Notes: generated by a model from the sequence alone, not told the origin. DNA of 64,000 nt from Consotaella salsifontis (GCF_900167365.1 NZ_FUXL01000014.1:57154-121153); one strand, 5' to 3'; positions 1 to 7,724 are shown, numbered from the stretch's first letter. Translations and numbers: made by a program.

Positions 1-1
1 C

Positions 2-742
2 CAGCCCGTCGCGGCGGACGACCTCCGCCGCGTCACGGTCGAGACGCTGCCTGGGCTCGGCGAAGCTCGGGACTGGGCGCTGGATCTGAAGGCCGACCTC
101 GCGCTCTGGCAGGATGGTGGGCTCGGTTGGGGCGCGGTGAGCTCGCGTCTGCTGCTCAGTGGTCCGCCCGGAACGGGCAAGACGACCTTTGCCAGCGCGC
201 TCTGCAACACGCTCGATATTCCGCTTCTCGCGACCTCTGTCTCGACCTTTCTGGAGAGGGGACATCTGGGCGATGTTCTGAAGCGGATGACAGCGAGCTT
301 CGACATCGCCAAGGCGTTGGCGCCGTGTGTGCTCTTTATCGACGAGGCCGACGGCATCGGCCAGCGCGTATCGATGGATCGCGATTATGCCGACTACTGG
401 AATGCCGTCGTCAACAAGGCGCTCGAACTGATGGACGGGAGGGTGAAGACGGAGGGCGTTGTCATCGTCGGCGCAACCAATCGCCCGGATCAGATCGAGC
501 CTGCGCTCCGCCGCTCGGGCCGCTGGGAACGCCACGTCGCAATTCCGATGCCGGACCGAAAGGCGCTCGCGGCGATCCTCGCTCATCATCTCGGCGCCGA
601 TCTCGAGGGCGTGCTCGCCAGCGCTCCGCCGAAATCGCCGATCCTGGCAAACAGCGTGCACGACGGGGAAATTGATGTCGGCAGCGCCGAGCGCAATTCC
701 GACGACTCGGGCGCGACCACCTCAGAGGAGCCTCGGCCATGA
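2..742 (+). CDS. AAA+ ATPase, FtsH-type ATPase half (5' end outside window)
   Basis: The frame is open from the left edge, so the N-terminus is missing. What is visible is an AAA+ core: Walker A GPPGTGKT (about 161-184), Walker B LFIDEADG (about 340-363) and the second region of homology GATNRPDQIEPALRRSGR (about 469-522). This matches the ATPase module of FtsH/CDC48-type proteins. The usual alpha-helical lid is absent: after LAAILAHHLGADLEG the frame runs into a low-complexity tail and stops. The lid sequence appears instead at the start of the next frame, which overlaps by ATGA. The pair may therefore be a split FtsH-like protease with translational coupling, or a single gene broken by a frameshift. 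No transmembrane segment is visible in the part seen. It lies in a tRNA-linked island, so it is an accessory homologue rather than the housekeeping FtsH. Confidence 0.8.
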   Translation, partial: QPVAADDLRRVTVETLPGLGEARDWALDLKADLALWQDGGLGWGAVSSRLLLSGPPGTGKTTFASALCNTLDIPLLATSVSTFLERGHLGDVLKRMTASFDIAKALAPCVLFIDEADGIGQRVSMDRDYADYWNAVVNKALELMDGRVKTEGVVIVGATNRPDQIEPALRRSGRWERHVAIPMPDRKALAAILAHHLGADLEGVLASAPPKSPILANSVHDGEIDVGSAERNSDDSGATTSEEPRP

Positions 743-1476
743 CACCTTCCCCCTCGACAGCGCTGGACACGCTGGCCCGCCAGGCCGTCGGCATGAGCGG
801 CGCCGACATCGAACGCCTGGTGCGTGAGGCGCGGGGTCGAGCGCGGCGCGAACAGCGCCGTCTGGCCTATGCCGATCTCGAAACGGCGCTCGCCCGGTCG
901 AAGCCGCAGCGCTCCGCCGAGCTTCGCCATCGGATCGCCGTGCACGAGGCCGGACATGCCGTCCTGCGTCATGCCTTGAGCCTCGGAACGATCGTCGCCC
1001 TCTCCGTCGTCGACGAAGGCGGCGGAACGACCACTGCGCAGGACGACCAAGCCATTCAAACCGAAGATCGGATGATGGCTCTGATCGCCGTCTATCTCGG
1101 CGGCCGCACCGCGGAGGAACTGGTCTTCGGCGAAGTCTCCGCAGCGAGCGGCGGACCCGAGTACAGTGACCTCGCCCGGGCGACGCGACTGGCCCTCGGC
1201 ATCGAGATGTGCCTTGGCCTCGGCGCCGACCGTCCGCTGGTGCACCGCAATCTCGACCTGGCCGAGCACATGCTCCTGCGGGACGGCGCTCTGCTCGACC
1301 GCGTCAACGCCAGGCTGGAGGCAGCACAGCAGCAGGCCCGGATCACGACCGCTGCGCATCTCGATCTGCTTCTGCGCCTTGCTGATGCGCTGACCGAGGC
1401 GGGCACGCTCGACGCCGACGAGATCACCACTATCCTCGACGGTGACGAGAAGGCGGCACCGCCGCCGTCGGGCTGA
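739..1476 (+). CDS. M41 (FtsH-like) zinc peptidase with AAA lid at N-terminus
   Basis: This 245-residue protein begins with the piece an FtsH ATPase domain normally ends with: GMSGADIERLVREA (residues 18-31) is the AAA lid. The peptidase follows, with zinc motif HEAGH at 69-73 and the GGRTAEELVFG segment (121-131). A likely third ligand is Asp144 in SDLARAT, matching the NDIERAT segment of FtsH. All catalytic residues therefore appear intact. The start overlaps the preceding stop as ATGA, and a GAGGAG Shine-Dalgarno sits about 10 bases upstream, which supports genuine translation from here. The protein would need the ATPase encoded immediately upstream to unfold substrates. It is either a real two-subunit version of an FtsH-like protease or the 3' part of a frameshifted gene. 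Confidence 0.8.
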   Translation: MTPSPSTALDTLARQAVGMSGADIERLVREARGRARREQRRLAYADLETALARSKPQRSAELRHRIAVHEAGHAVLRHALSLGTIVALSVVDEGGGTTTAQDDQAIQTEDRMMALIAVYLGGRTAEELVFGEVSAASGGPEYSDLARATRLALGIEMCLGLGADRPLVHRNLDLAEHMLLRDGALLDRVNARLEAAQQQARITTAAHLDLLLRLADALTEAGTLDADEITTILDGDEKAAPPPSG

Positions 1477-1693
1477 AGGGCTTCGGCAAGCCCGCGTTCA
1501 TCATTGCGCGGCGACGGGCGTCACCCCTCCCGCCGTTCGGGTACTTTCGGAGATAGAGGGTTGCCGCGTCTTGGCTGCAGGCTCCTGCAAACATCATGGC
1601 GCTGGATTCCTACCTGCGGCTCCTCGGTCTCCGGGGGCCTCTCTTCTCCCATCTCACCGGGACGCTCCAAGGCGCCCGATAAAGGACTTTCCG

Positions 1694-2017
1694 ATGAGCA
1701 TCCTCATCGCGGCCGACGGCACCGTGCTTAACCTCGACGAACTCGATCTGCTCCACCGCCTCGTCGCTGACCTCGAGCGCATCCAAAACGGCGACAGGCC
1801 GACTCGGGGCGATCTGGCCGACGCGCCGATCCTCGACAACTGGTCGCTGGCCATGCGGCTGCAACCGTGCCTGGTGGGGCAGGTCCACGGCCATCCCTCG
1901 ATCGCCCGCGGCCACCGCTCGGTCACTTCGCAACTCCACCTGTTCGCGCCTCACCACGGCTACGCCCGGACGCTCTCCCGCTTCTATCGCCTCGGCGAGC
2001 CGCGGGGCGAGGACTAG
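1694..2017 (+). CDS. small conserved protein, DUF6634-like
   Basis: A 107-residue protein beginning MSILIAADGTVLNLDELDLL. I chose the ATG at 1694 because AAAGGA lies 7-8 bases upstream; a longer in-frame extension to 1442 has a biased, non-protein-like composition. The sequence, including the central CLVGQVHGHP and C-terminal GYARTLSRFYRLGEPRG, resembles small proteins annotated DUF6634 from rhizobial plasmids and islands; this is from memory, not a search. The function is unknown. It follows the FtsH-like pair by about 215 bases and may share their mobile-element context. No transmembrane segment or catalytic motif is visible. Confidence 0.6.
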   Translation: MSILIAADGTVLNLDELDLLHRLVADLERIQNGDRPTRGDLADAPILDNWSLAMRLQPCLVGQVHGHPSIARGHRSVTSQLHLFAPHHGYARTLSRFYRLGEPRGED

Positions 2018-2346
2018 AGATCACAAGTGGACTCGGCGCACGATGAGGAGCGGAAAACTTTGCCGCTTCCGCCCGATCTGAAAGGCAAGGTCAGGCCGAA
2101 AAGGGTCCGGCAGCTCTGGAGCAATTCCCAGCGGAAAGCGGCCGGCTAAAAATCCGTCGATTCCGTCCGAAGCCCAATCGCCGCGCTCCAAAGCGGCCAT
2201 CAACGCCAGTCGGGAGCGAGCGCAACCAGGAACTAGCGCACGACACAACGTACAATTTCTCCTCTCAACCTCTTCTTGAGGGGAATCACTTGTGCCGTAA
2301 CGCCGGCGCGGCTTATGAAAAGTGAGCTTCGAATGGGGGGGTAGGC
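2018..2346. other. intergenic gap, no gene seen
   Basis: No convincing coding frame or RNA is visible on either strand. The stretch marks the passage from high-GC island DNA to the AT-richer cassette starting at 2347. The region just before 2347 should hold that cassette's plus-strand promoter, but I could not identify convincing -35 and -10 boxes. A G-run (GGGGGGGTAGGC) directly before the 2347 start can act as its ribosome binding site. Confidence 0.5.
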
Positions 2347-2925
2347 ATGCCCAAGGTTGTGTACGTCACAGGAGCGCCCGCGGCGGGGAAGAGTTCCACC
2401 TTAAGGAAGCTCGCGGAAGACGTTCCTGCGCTCAAGGTCTGGGAGTACGGCGCACGTTTAACAGAACATTTAAGGGAGCGCTCCGCGGATGTAGAAAACC
2501 AGGCCGACCTCCGATCTCAGTCCGCTTCCATTGTGAAACCTTCTGATGTGGCAGAAGTTGACCAAATACTTCTCTATTTCGTGGAATTACATCGAACCGA
2601 TTATAATATTTTGATCGATTCCCACCCCGAGACAAAAGAAGAATACGGCTACCGTATCACGCCGTTCTCTCTTGATCAGTTCACACGACTCGCGCCCGAC
2701 GAAATTTGGCTATTCTATGTGAGCCCTGATGAGACCCGGAGGCGGATTAGCTTGGACGCCGCCGGACGCCCGTTGGTCACCGAAGAAGAAGCGAGGATGC
2801 ACACTGCATTGCAGTCGTCAGTGGCAGCGACATACGGCATGGCCATAGGTAGACCAGTCTACTTATTCGACACCGCAGGTTCTCAGGAGCAGCTCGCTTA
2901 CCGACTCCGCCAGAGGCTCCAGTGA
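2347..2925 (+). CDS. P-loop kinase-like ATP-binding protein
   Basis: A 192-residue protein with an N-terminal Walker A motif GAPAAGKSS (residues 9-17) directly after a hydrophobic strand (VVYVTG). This is the layout of nucleotide kinases, shikimate-kinase-like proteins and nucleic-acid kinases. ILIDSHPETKEEYGYR lies in the central region, and WLFYVSPDETRRRISLDAAGRP carries the basic residues expected of a lid. The length suits a small monomeric kinase, but the substrate cannot be read from the sequence. It is the first gene of a plus-strand operon: its TGA overlaps the GTG start of the next gene. Base composition is lower in GC than in the flanking genes, which suggests horizontal acquisition. 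The alternative is an AAA-type regulator; the short length favours a kinase. Confidence 0.65.
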   Translation: MPKVVYVTGAPAAGKSSTLRKLAEDVPALKVWEYGARLTEHLRERSADVENQADLRSQSASIVKPSDVAEVDQILLYFVELHRTDYNILIDSHPETKEEYGYRITPFSLDQFTRLAPDEIWLFYVSPDETRRRISLDAAGRPLVTEEEARMHTALQSSVAATYGMAIGRPVYLFDTAGSQEQLAYRLRQRLQ

Positions 2926-3848
2926 ACGGATTTTTCGACTGGCTGAGCAGAGCTGTAGGCAACGGCTCACACCAGGCGCCGGCTGCGTCAACGCCTGCCA
3001 CGCCGCACCAGGAGCGGCGTCGTGTCGATCTGCGGAAGGCTATCAACGCCGTGTCCGACGTGGTCCAGAACCGGCCCCGCCCGCTGCGCGTCTTCGATCA
3101 GATCCATATGAAGACGGGCGATATGGTCTTGCAGAGCGAGATTATCGCCGATTGGGCCGATGGGAAACGCCTGGCGTTTATCGGCGATGGCGATGCGATC
3201 AGTGTATGTGTAGCGTACCTTCGAGTGCGTGAGGTTCTCAACTTTGGTCCTGCTCATATCACAGTGTTCGACTTCGACGAACGAACGGTGGAGGCCGTGA
3301 TGAAGTTCGCTGATCGGGAGCGAATCGGGAACCTTGATGCACGCCTTTACAATGTGCTCGATGCCTTCGACGTATCGGATCGCTACGACTGCTTTTATAC
3401 CAACCCGCCATGGGGGGCGTCAAACAACGGCGAGAGCGTGAATGTGTTTGTTCAGAGGGGGATGGAGGCAACTGATCACTCCGGCGAGGGAGTAGTCGTT
3501 ATAGCGGACGATGACGAACTTGACTGGCCGAAGCAGGTTCTAGCTAGCGTGCAACGCTTCGCTTCCAGTCAGGGCTTTTATGTCTCCCGGATGCAGCGAA
3601 AATTGCACGAATATCACCTCGACGATGCACCAGACCTGAAGTCCTGCAACCTTTACCTAACTGCATTGCCCGGCAACCCACCTCGCGAAGGCAGTGGCGC
3701 GATCACAGACCCCCGACGACTCGAGAACTTTTACGGACTATCTCAGGAGCCTCGGGTCCGGTACGTGAGAGCAAGGCGTCGTCTCGATTACGGCGTGGCC
3801 CACGAGGATGAGTACAAACTTGAGTTTTTGGAGAGCGGCCATGAATGA
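2922..3848 (+). CDS. BpsA/methyltransferase-like protein (Rossmann fold, NPPW motif)
   Basis: A 308-residue protein translated from GTG, overlapping the previous stop as GTGA with AGAGG upstream. The core is a Rossmann-type transferase: FIGDGDAISV (residues 87-96) matches the GDDD loop of branched-chain polyamine synthase (BpsA, DUF43 family), VFDFDER (115-121) would end the second strand, and YTNPPWGAS (159-167) is the catalytic loop. That loop reads NPPW, as in amino-methyltransferases acting on adenine N6 or cytosine N4, rather than the DPP I recall for archaeal BpsA. The protein could thus transfer an aminopropyl or a methyl group, and the acceptor is unknown. The first 40 residues look disordered. 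The middle gene of a tightly overlapping trio, it may act on the product of the kinase-like protein. Family assignment is from memory of motifs. Confidence 0.55.
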   Translation: MNGFFDWLSRAVGNGSHQAPAASTPATPHQERRRVDLRKAINAVSDVVQNRPRPLRVFDQIHMKTGDMVLQSEIIADWADGKRLAFIGDGDAISVCVAYLRVREVLNFGPAHITVFDFDERTVEAVMKFADRERIGNLDARLYNVLDAFDVSDRYDCFYTNPPWGASNNGESVNVFVQRGMEATDHSGEGVVVIADDDELDWPKQVLASVQRFASSQGFYVSRMQRKLHEYHLDDAPDLKSCNLYLTALPGNPPREGSGAITDPRRLENFYGLSQEPRVRYVRARRRLDYGVAHEDEYKLEFLESGHE

Positions 3849-4422
3849 GATCGTTAAGCCGGGCGCGGGCGTGCTTTTCATGAAGATCGGCACTCATGCA
3901 CAGGAAGAGTTGGCAGATATTATCGCTCGAAAGAAGGAAGAGATAAGCAAGACCGGGTATGGGATGTGGGGCTACGGAGGCAATACGTGCCATCCAGCTT
4001 CAATGGTTCAGCCTTTTGCGAGGAAATTCGCGCAAATCGGCCAGCCTATTCATCTCTGTATGGAGACGATGAACTCAAGCCATATTGCTGCACCGATGTG
4101 CGCCGCTGAATACTCGGTAGATGGGGTGCAGTGGGAGGAGATTCCGCATACGATCGAAGTCCGAGGGTCCAAGTATGCGTTGGTGATTGATCAGCTTAGA
4201 GAGGAACAACTCAAGTTGCCTCTTGATCAGACGCGCGTTCCGGTCGGACCGAGCACAGGACGGTTGGGCAGCCGGTACGTCAAGGGCCGCGTCGATAAAG
4301 CCTGCTTAAGCGTCCTCGACGCTCCAGAATTGACCAACGAGGGCGATCCTCGCGAAATTGATATCGACCTGGTAGCAACGCTACGCGAGCCGTATGCGGT
4401 ATTCCTGCGCGGCGAGCGTTAA
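3841..4422 (+). CDS. unknown protein A of the cassette
   Basis: A 193-residue protein that I do not recognise. The ATG at 3841 is preferred over 3808 because it overlaps the upstream stop as ATGAATGA, typical of coupled translation, and a GAGAG lies upstream. Visible marks are ADIIARK (25-31), GMWGYGGNTCHP (41-52), IEVRGSKYALVI (105-116), VPVGPSTG (133-140) and DLVATL (176-181). The same marks recur in the same order in the protein encoded at 6150-6947 on the other strand, so the two belong to one family. There is no signal peptide or transmembrane segment, so it is probably cytoplasmic. Its stop overlaps the stop of the convergent PIN gene by three bases. Confidence 0.6.
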   Translation: MNEIVKPGAGVLFMKIGTHAQEELADIIARKKEEISKTGYGMWGYGGNTCHPASMVQPFARKFAQIGQPIHLCMETMNSSHIAAPMCAAEYSVDGVQWEEIPHTIEVRGSKYALVIDQLREEQLKLPLDQTRVPVGPSTGRLGSRYVKGRVDKACLSVLDAPELTNEGDPREIDIDLVATLREPYAVFLRGER

Positions 4423-5102
4423 GGTGTCTGTGGCTTCTCGCGGACGAGGCCTCGGAAACTTCCCTCTCGCGAGAGCACGCCCGGGGCTTCTCCATTCAGG
4501 TGACGGGAGTAGCTCGCAAGGCCATCGAGGACGTATTGTGGGTCGGGTGCCTCTGACAGGGAGCAGCCAAAGCACGACGTGACGGCCCGATCCGCAAGCG
4601 GCTCACCACAGACTCTGACACGGACATTGTCGTGCCCTGCGGCCGAGACAATGCAAGCCACGAGCTGTTCAAAGCACATTATGCGCGAGTCCGCTTCTTT
4701 CGCCGCGACTCGCGACATAGCAACGATAGCGCGCTTATCGCCCGTCACTAGGAAGCTACACGATCTGTTCGCAAGCACCGCGAGCAGTTGGCTCTCTCCG
4801 CCATCTAGTTCTAGGCCTCGTCGGTTGGCTTCAGCTTCTAGGTCAGCCGCGATCGACAGCTCGGTGTCGTCCGGCTCGATCATCAGAACCCTGGCAAGGA
4901 GGCGGGAAAATGCGGCAGACGCTCGATTGCGATCCATGATGTACTTAGCGCGTTCGATGCGCTTTGCAATCACGAAGCGGCCTACCCCGAGCATTGCGGG
5001 CGCGACGTCATCGATCGTCAAGACCTCAACAGTCTCTTCAACTAGGGTGTAGCAAGCTGCCTTTAGGGCTACGTCGTTGTCGATAAGCGTTCTTTCAGTC
5101 AT
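4419..5102 (-). CDS. PIN-domain-like protein (putative RNase)
   Basis: A 227-residue protein with the acidic pattern of PIN nucleases: D8 and D10 in TLIDNDVAL, E103 in DGGESQLLAVL, and D122 in LVTGDKRAI. PIN proteins cut RNA with these metal-binding acids, often as VapC-type toxins. This one is longer than a classical VapC (about 130 residues), with an extra cysteine-bearing C-terminal part (CFGCSLSEAPDPQYVL). Its start overlaps the 3' end of the ImmA/IrrE gene by eight bases (ATGACTGA), so the two are co-translated. I recall ImmA/IrrE-PIN pairs as recurrent in accessory regions and probably toxin-antitoxin-like or stress-responsive. Whether it is toxic is not shown by the sequence. Confidence 0.7.
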   Translation of the reverse strand: MTERTLIDNDVALKAACYTLVEETVEVLTIDDVAPAMLGVGRFVIAKRIERAKYIMDRNRASAAFSRLLARVLMIEPDDTELSIAADLEAEANRRGLELDGGESQLLAVLANRSCSFLVTGDKRAIVAMSRVAAKEADSRIMCFEQLVACIVSAAGHDNVRVRVCGEPLADRAVTSCFGCSLSEAPDPQYVLDGLASYSRHLNGEAPGVLSREGSFRGLVREKPQTP

Positions 5103-6087
5103 CTTTACCGAACATGACGTTTCGGAGGAAATGGGCGCCTTCGTCGTTTAGGAGGCTCCAGTCCAGCTCCGTTTCAGCAATCTGGTTCACTTCGTCGGAA
5201 GCACGTTTACGTTCTTTGTAGATGAAGCGGAGCGATGACATCGCCACAGCCCATGCATTGCGGCGGTATGCTAGGCAGAGCGCTAGAGTGCCTGGCTCTA
5301 CACCGTACTCACCAGAGGCGGCTAAAACGGCCGCTGCTAGCGTGGGCGAGTTGAAGCTAGATAGGTTCGTCTGAATGTCGGGCTCGGGCGACCCCGTGAG
5401 CAACATCAGAGCGAACTGGTCGGCTTCGCGCTCTTGGGAGTCCGAATCATGAAAACGAGCAGGATCTTGAACGTCAACTAAGGCGGGAGCCTCGGCAAGA
5501 TGGTTGAGCATGACGTGCCCAAGCTCATGCGCCAATGTGAAGGCTACCGGAGCGGGGTAGGCTGCATCCTTGCCAAGCAGGACCGCGAAGCGCCCGTCCA
5601 TGCCGACAACCATCGCATGCATGGACTTTGCTTCTAAGGGGAAGACGCGCAGGTGAATGACCGGAACGCCGAGAGCCCAACAGGCGGCTAACAGCGATTG
5701 GAGATCCACAAATCGCGATCCACGCAGGATGGCGTCCCTAAGGGCATCGGAGGAGACAGTCCGGGTCGGCGGACCGGCTGTTGCGCGGAGTAGCAGGCGC
5801 CCTACAGACATGCCAAAGGAGGATAATGCTGCCCGCTGACCCTCATCCCCAGCGGAGAGGTGCTTGAATTTGACGTCGTCGTCCCAAACGAACTCCACAC
5901 GCTCACCGAGGAGAGGTTTGGGCTCGAGCCCCAGCCTCCGCGCGAGGGCGAAGCGGAGCTCCGCGCGTCCTGACGGCGTAGCCCCGGCTTCGTCAGTCCA
6001 CCACGACGGCCATGCAGCGCGGATAGCGGCACGGCTAATACCTGCACTTCTCAGCCGCTCGATGAGTTTGTTTTCGCCGCTTGCCAC
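5095..6087 (-). CDS. ImmA/IrrE family metallopeptidase
   Basis: A 330-residue protein with zinc motif HELGH at 187-191 and a downstream QEREADQFA segment (218-226) supplying the third acidic ligand, the signature of ImmA/IrrE (M78-type) peptidases. These proteases cleave partner repressors, as ImmA does in ICEBs1 and IrrE in Deinococcus. The N-terminal 75 residues (AAWPSWWTDEA, AELRFALARRLGL) form a conserved extension seen in Xre-linked members, although no clear helix-turn-helix is visible. The likely start is GTG at 6087, with AGGGGC upstream. It sits between unknown protein B (62 bases upstream) and the PIN gene (eight-base overlap), so it may regulate or activate the PIN protein by proteolysis; that is inference. 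Confidence 0.8.
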   Translation of the reverse strand: MASGENKLIERLRSAGISRAAIRAAWPSWWTDEAGATPSGRAELRFALARRLGLEPKPLLGERVEFVWDDDVKFKHLSAGDEGQRAALSSFGMSVGRLLLRATAGPPTRTVSSDALRDAILRGSRFVDLQSLLAACWALGVPVIHLRVFPLEAKSMHAMVVGMDGRFAVLLGKDAAYPAPVAFTLAHELGHVMLNHLAEAPALVDVQDPARFHDSDSQEREADQFALMLLTGSPEPDIQTNLSSFNSPTLAAAVLAASGEYGVEPGTLALCLAYRRNAWAVAMSSLRFIYKERKRASDEVNQIAETELDWSLLNDEGAHFLRNVMFGKDD

Positions 6088-6149
6088 CGCTGCCCCTGAT
6101 AGATGCCCTGATGAAGGGCTAGCATAACGCGATGCTAACGCGAAGTGCG

Positions 6150-6947
6150 CTAGAGGAGCTTCCCTCCGGAGGCGGAGTCAGTTCGGCGTGGCCCACTCCT
6201 GAGTTCGGACACCAAGGTGGACCATTCATCTACTCCACGTTGACCGGCATCTTCGAGCTTCGATCGCATTTCCGCGCTAATCTCCACTGGGTCCGTGAGG
6301 CGCACCCAATAGCTACCGGTTAGCTCCGCCACTAGATTCGCTTCATAGTCTGCACGCGTACTCGCAGGGTGCACCCGACGAATGAGCGCCGTCACCTGCG
6401 AAGCACCCACTGGCGCCCCAGTCCCTCCAACATTCCGGTATGCGCTGGGATCAAATACGTCCCCTCGGCGAAGGATCAGCGGGGACTCCGAACGACACAT
6501 CAGCGCATAGTGGGCTCGCTTGCCTCCTCCGGTGGTGCTTCCCCTGCTTGTGATCAAGGAGCGGGGCGGCAGCTCCCGTTCCACCCCACAGGCGTCAATG
6601 TAGTGGCGCCAGACGAAGATGCGGGTCGGTGCGCTATCGACCGGCTTTGGGCGGGACTTCATGATCGAGAATACTGCCCTCACTGGGACATTCGTACGTG
6701 CGAGCACATTCGTGATCACTGCGGGGGCATTTCCTACGCCCCACAGAAACAGGCCTTCGCCAGCCCGCCGCTCAAGCTCTTTTCGAGCGATTATTGTATC
6801 AAGCTTCTGCCCTGCCTCGGCTTGCATCCGGGACCAGCATACGAACTCCTCATTCGCGTCCTTGTGATGCCAGTCGCAGGAGGGATCAGTCTGCATTTTT
6901 TCGTTCATCGCTGTAGCCGGGGTCGTACCTACTGCCTCCCTTGGCAT
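6150..6947 (-). CDS. unknown protein B of the cassette, relative of protein A
   Basis: A 265-residue protein not recognised by family name. It shares an ordered set of marks with the protein at 3841-4422: TIIARK (51-56), GLFLWGVGN (65-73), RGSTTGGGKRAHYAL (135-149), APVGASQVTALIRR (178-191) and NLVAELTGSY (204-213). It has a longer N-terminal region and a charged C-terminal tail that A lacks. The start is uncertain: ATG at 6947 or 6908, neither with an ideal ribosome binding site. It is the first gene of the minus-strand trio B, ImmA/IrrE, PIN. Having one member of the family in each of two converging operons suggests a duplicated component or a pair of subunits. Confidence 0.55.
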   Translation of the reverse strand: MPREAVGTTPATAMNEKMQTDPSCDWHHKDANEEFVCWSRMQAEAGQKLDTIIARKELERRAGEGLFLWGVGNAPAVITNVLARTNVPVRAVFSIMKSRPKPVDSAPTRIFVWRHYIDACGVERELPPRSLITSRGSTTGGGKRAHYALMCRSESPLILRRGDVFDPSAYRNVGGTGAPVGASQVTALIRRVHPASTRADYEANLVAELTGSYWVRLTDPVEISAEMRSKLEDAGQRGVDEWSTLVSELRSGPRRTDSASGGKLL

Positions 6948-7255
6948 TGCTCCAGGCCAACCTCAACACCGGGGCGCCACAATCACCGTTCGACCCGAAT
7001 AGCTGTGGAACCTATGTGCATAACCCTCTCCGCCGCTATCAGGTTCTCAGCTTCCGCGGTAAGGTGTTAACTTACGCAATTAATGGCATTCATCGCCTTC
7101 AGAATCCCAGCGCAAAGCTGGGCTCTATTCGCGAGACCTCTTGAGAGCCAAGGACCTGCTTTGAAGCAGAGACCGGGGCGCGATCTCGCGAGCCATAAAG
7201 CCATAAGCTTCTGTTTCTCCGCCCTCCGATCTTGCCTCTGAAGGAGGGACAAGTT
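6948..7255. other. gap between cassette and IS3 remnant
   Basis: I see no convincing gene on either strand. The left part must hold the promoter of the minus-strand trio starting at 6947. An AT-rich patch around 7062-7085 (reading TTGCGTAAGTTAACACC on the minus strand) is a weak promoter candidate. The right end is bounded by the inverted repeat of the IS3-family remnant at 7256. Confidence 0.4.
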
Positions 7256-7656
7256 GAACCGCGCCGGGTTTGCCGGAGGCTCCCACTCCTGAGAGGATGG
7301 AGCCACGATGAGCAAGACGACCAACAAATTCTCGCCGGAAGTGCGCGAGCGAGCGGTGCGGATGGTGCTGGACCATGAAGGGGAGCACGTCTCGCGCTGG
7401 ACCGCCATTCTTTCGATTGCCCCGAAGATCGGCTGCGCGGCGCAGACGCTGAACGAATGGGTCAAGGCGCCATGTCGAAGCCGTCGAATTCGCGACACTC
7501 GAATGGGTGGATTGGTTCAACAACCGCCGTCTGCTCGAGCCGATCGGCAACATTCCGCCCGCGGAAGCTGAAGCCAACTATTACGCCGCCATGGACCAAA
7601 CCGACATGGCCGCATAGCTAAGATCAATCAGCCTCCGGCAAATCCGGCGCGGTTCA
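7256..7656 (+). mobile_element. IS3-family element remnant with intact inverted repeats
   Basis: The left end (7256-7282) and the right end (7630-7656) form terminal inverted repeats that match at 26 of 27 bases; each begins TGAACCGCGCCGG. Only about 400 bp lie between them, against roughly 1.2-1.5 kb for a complete IS3-family element, so most of orfB has been deleted. The flanking bases (AAGT on the left, GCCA on the right) do not form a target duplication. The element is therefore old or rearranged. It cannot transpose alone but could be mobilised in trans, like a MITE. Confidence 0.85.
7308..7617 (+). pseudogene. IS3-family transposase, orfA head joined to orfB tail
   Basis: The first part is a normal IS3 OrfA start, with a helix-turn-helix ([20 protein letters not shown], then [13 protein letters not shown]). 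At about 7470 it jumps to the last 49 codons of Orf[21 protein letters not shown] to the stop at 7615-7617, which carries the C-terminal end of the DDE domain. The joint is out of frame: the OrfB part is in the next frame. Everything between, including all catalytic residues, is gone. This is a clean internal deletion between two unrelated points of the element. Confidence 0.85.
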
Positions 7657-7724
7657 GCCATCGGAAACGGCCGCGCTTCATGTTCTGGTCCTCGTCGATT
7701 GGCCAGAACGAGCTTCAACCTGGA

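Noticed and set aside
1442..1693. N-terminal extension of the DUF6634-like protein
   Set aside because: Composition is atypical and there is no ribosome binding site; ATG 1694 with AAAGGA is better.
6369..7070. A 233-residue plus-strand gene
   Set aside because: It overlaps unknown protein B, which has a detectable relative in protein A; the plus-strand product matches nothing.
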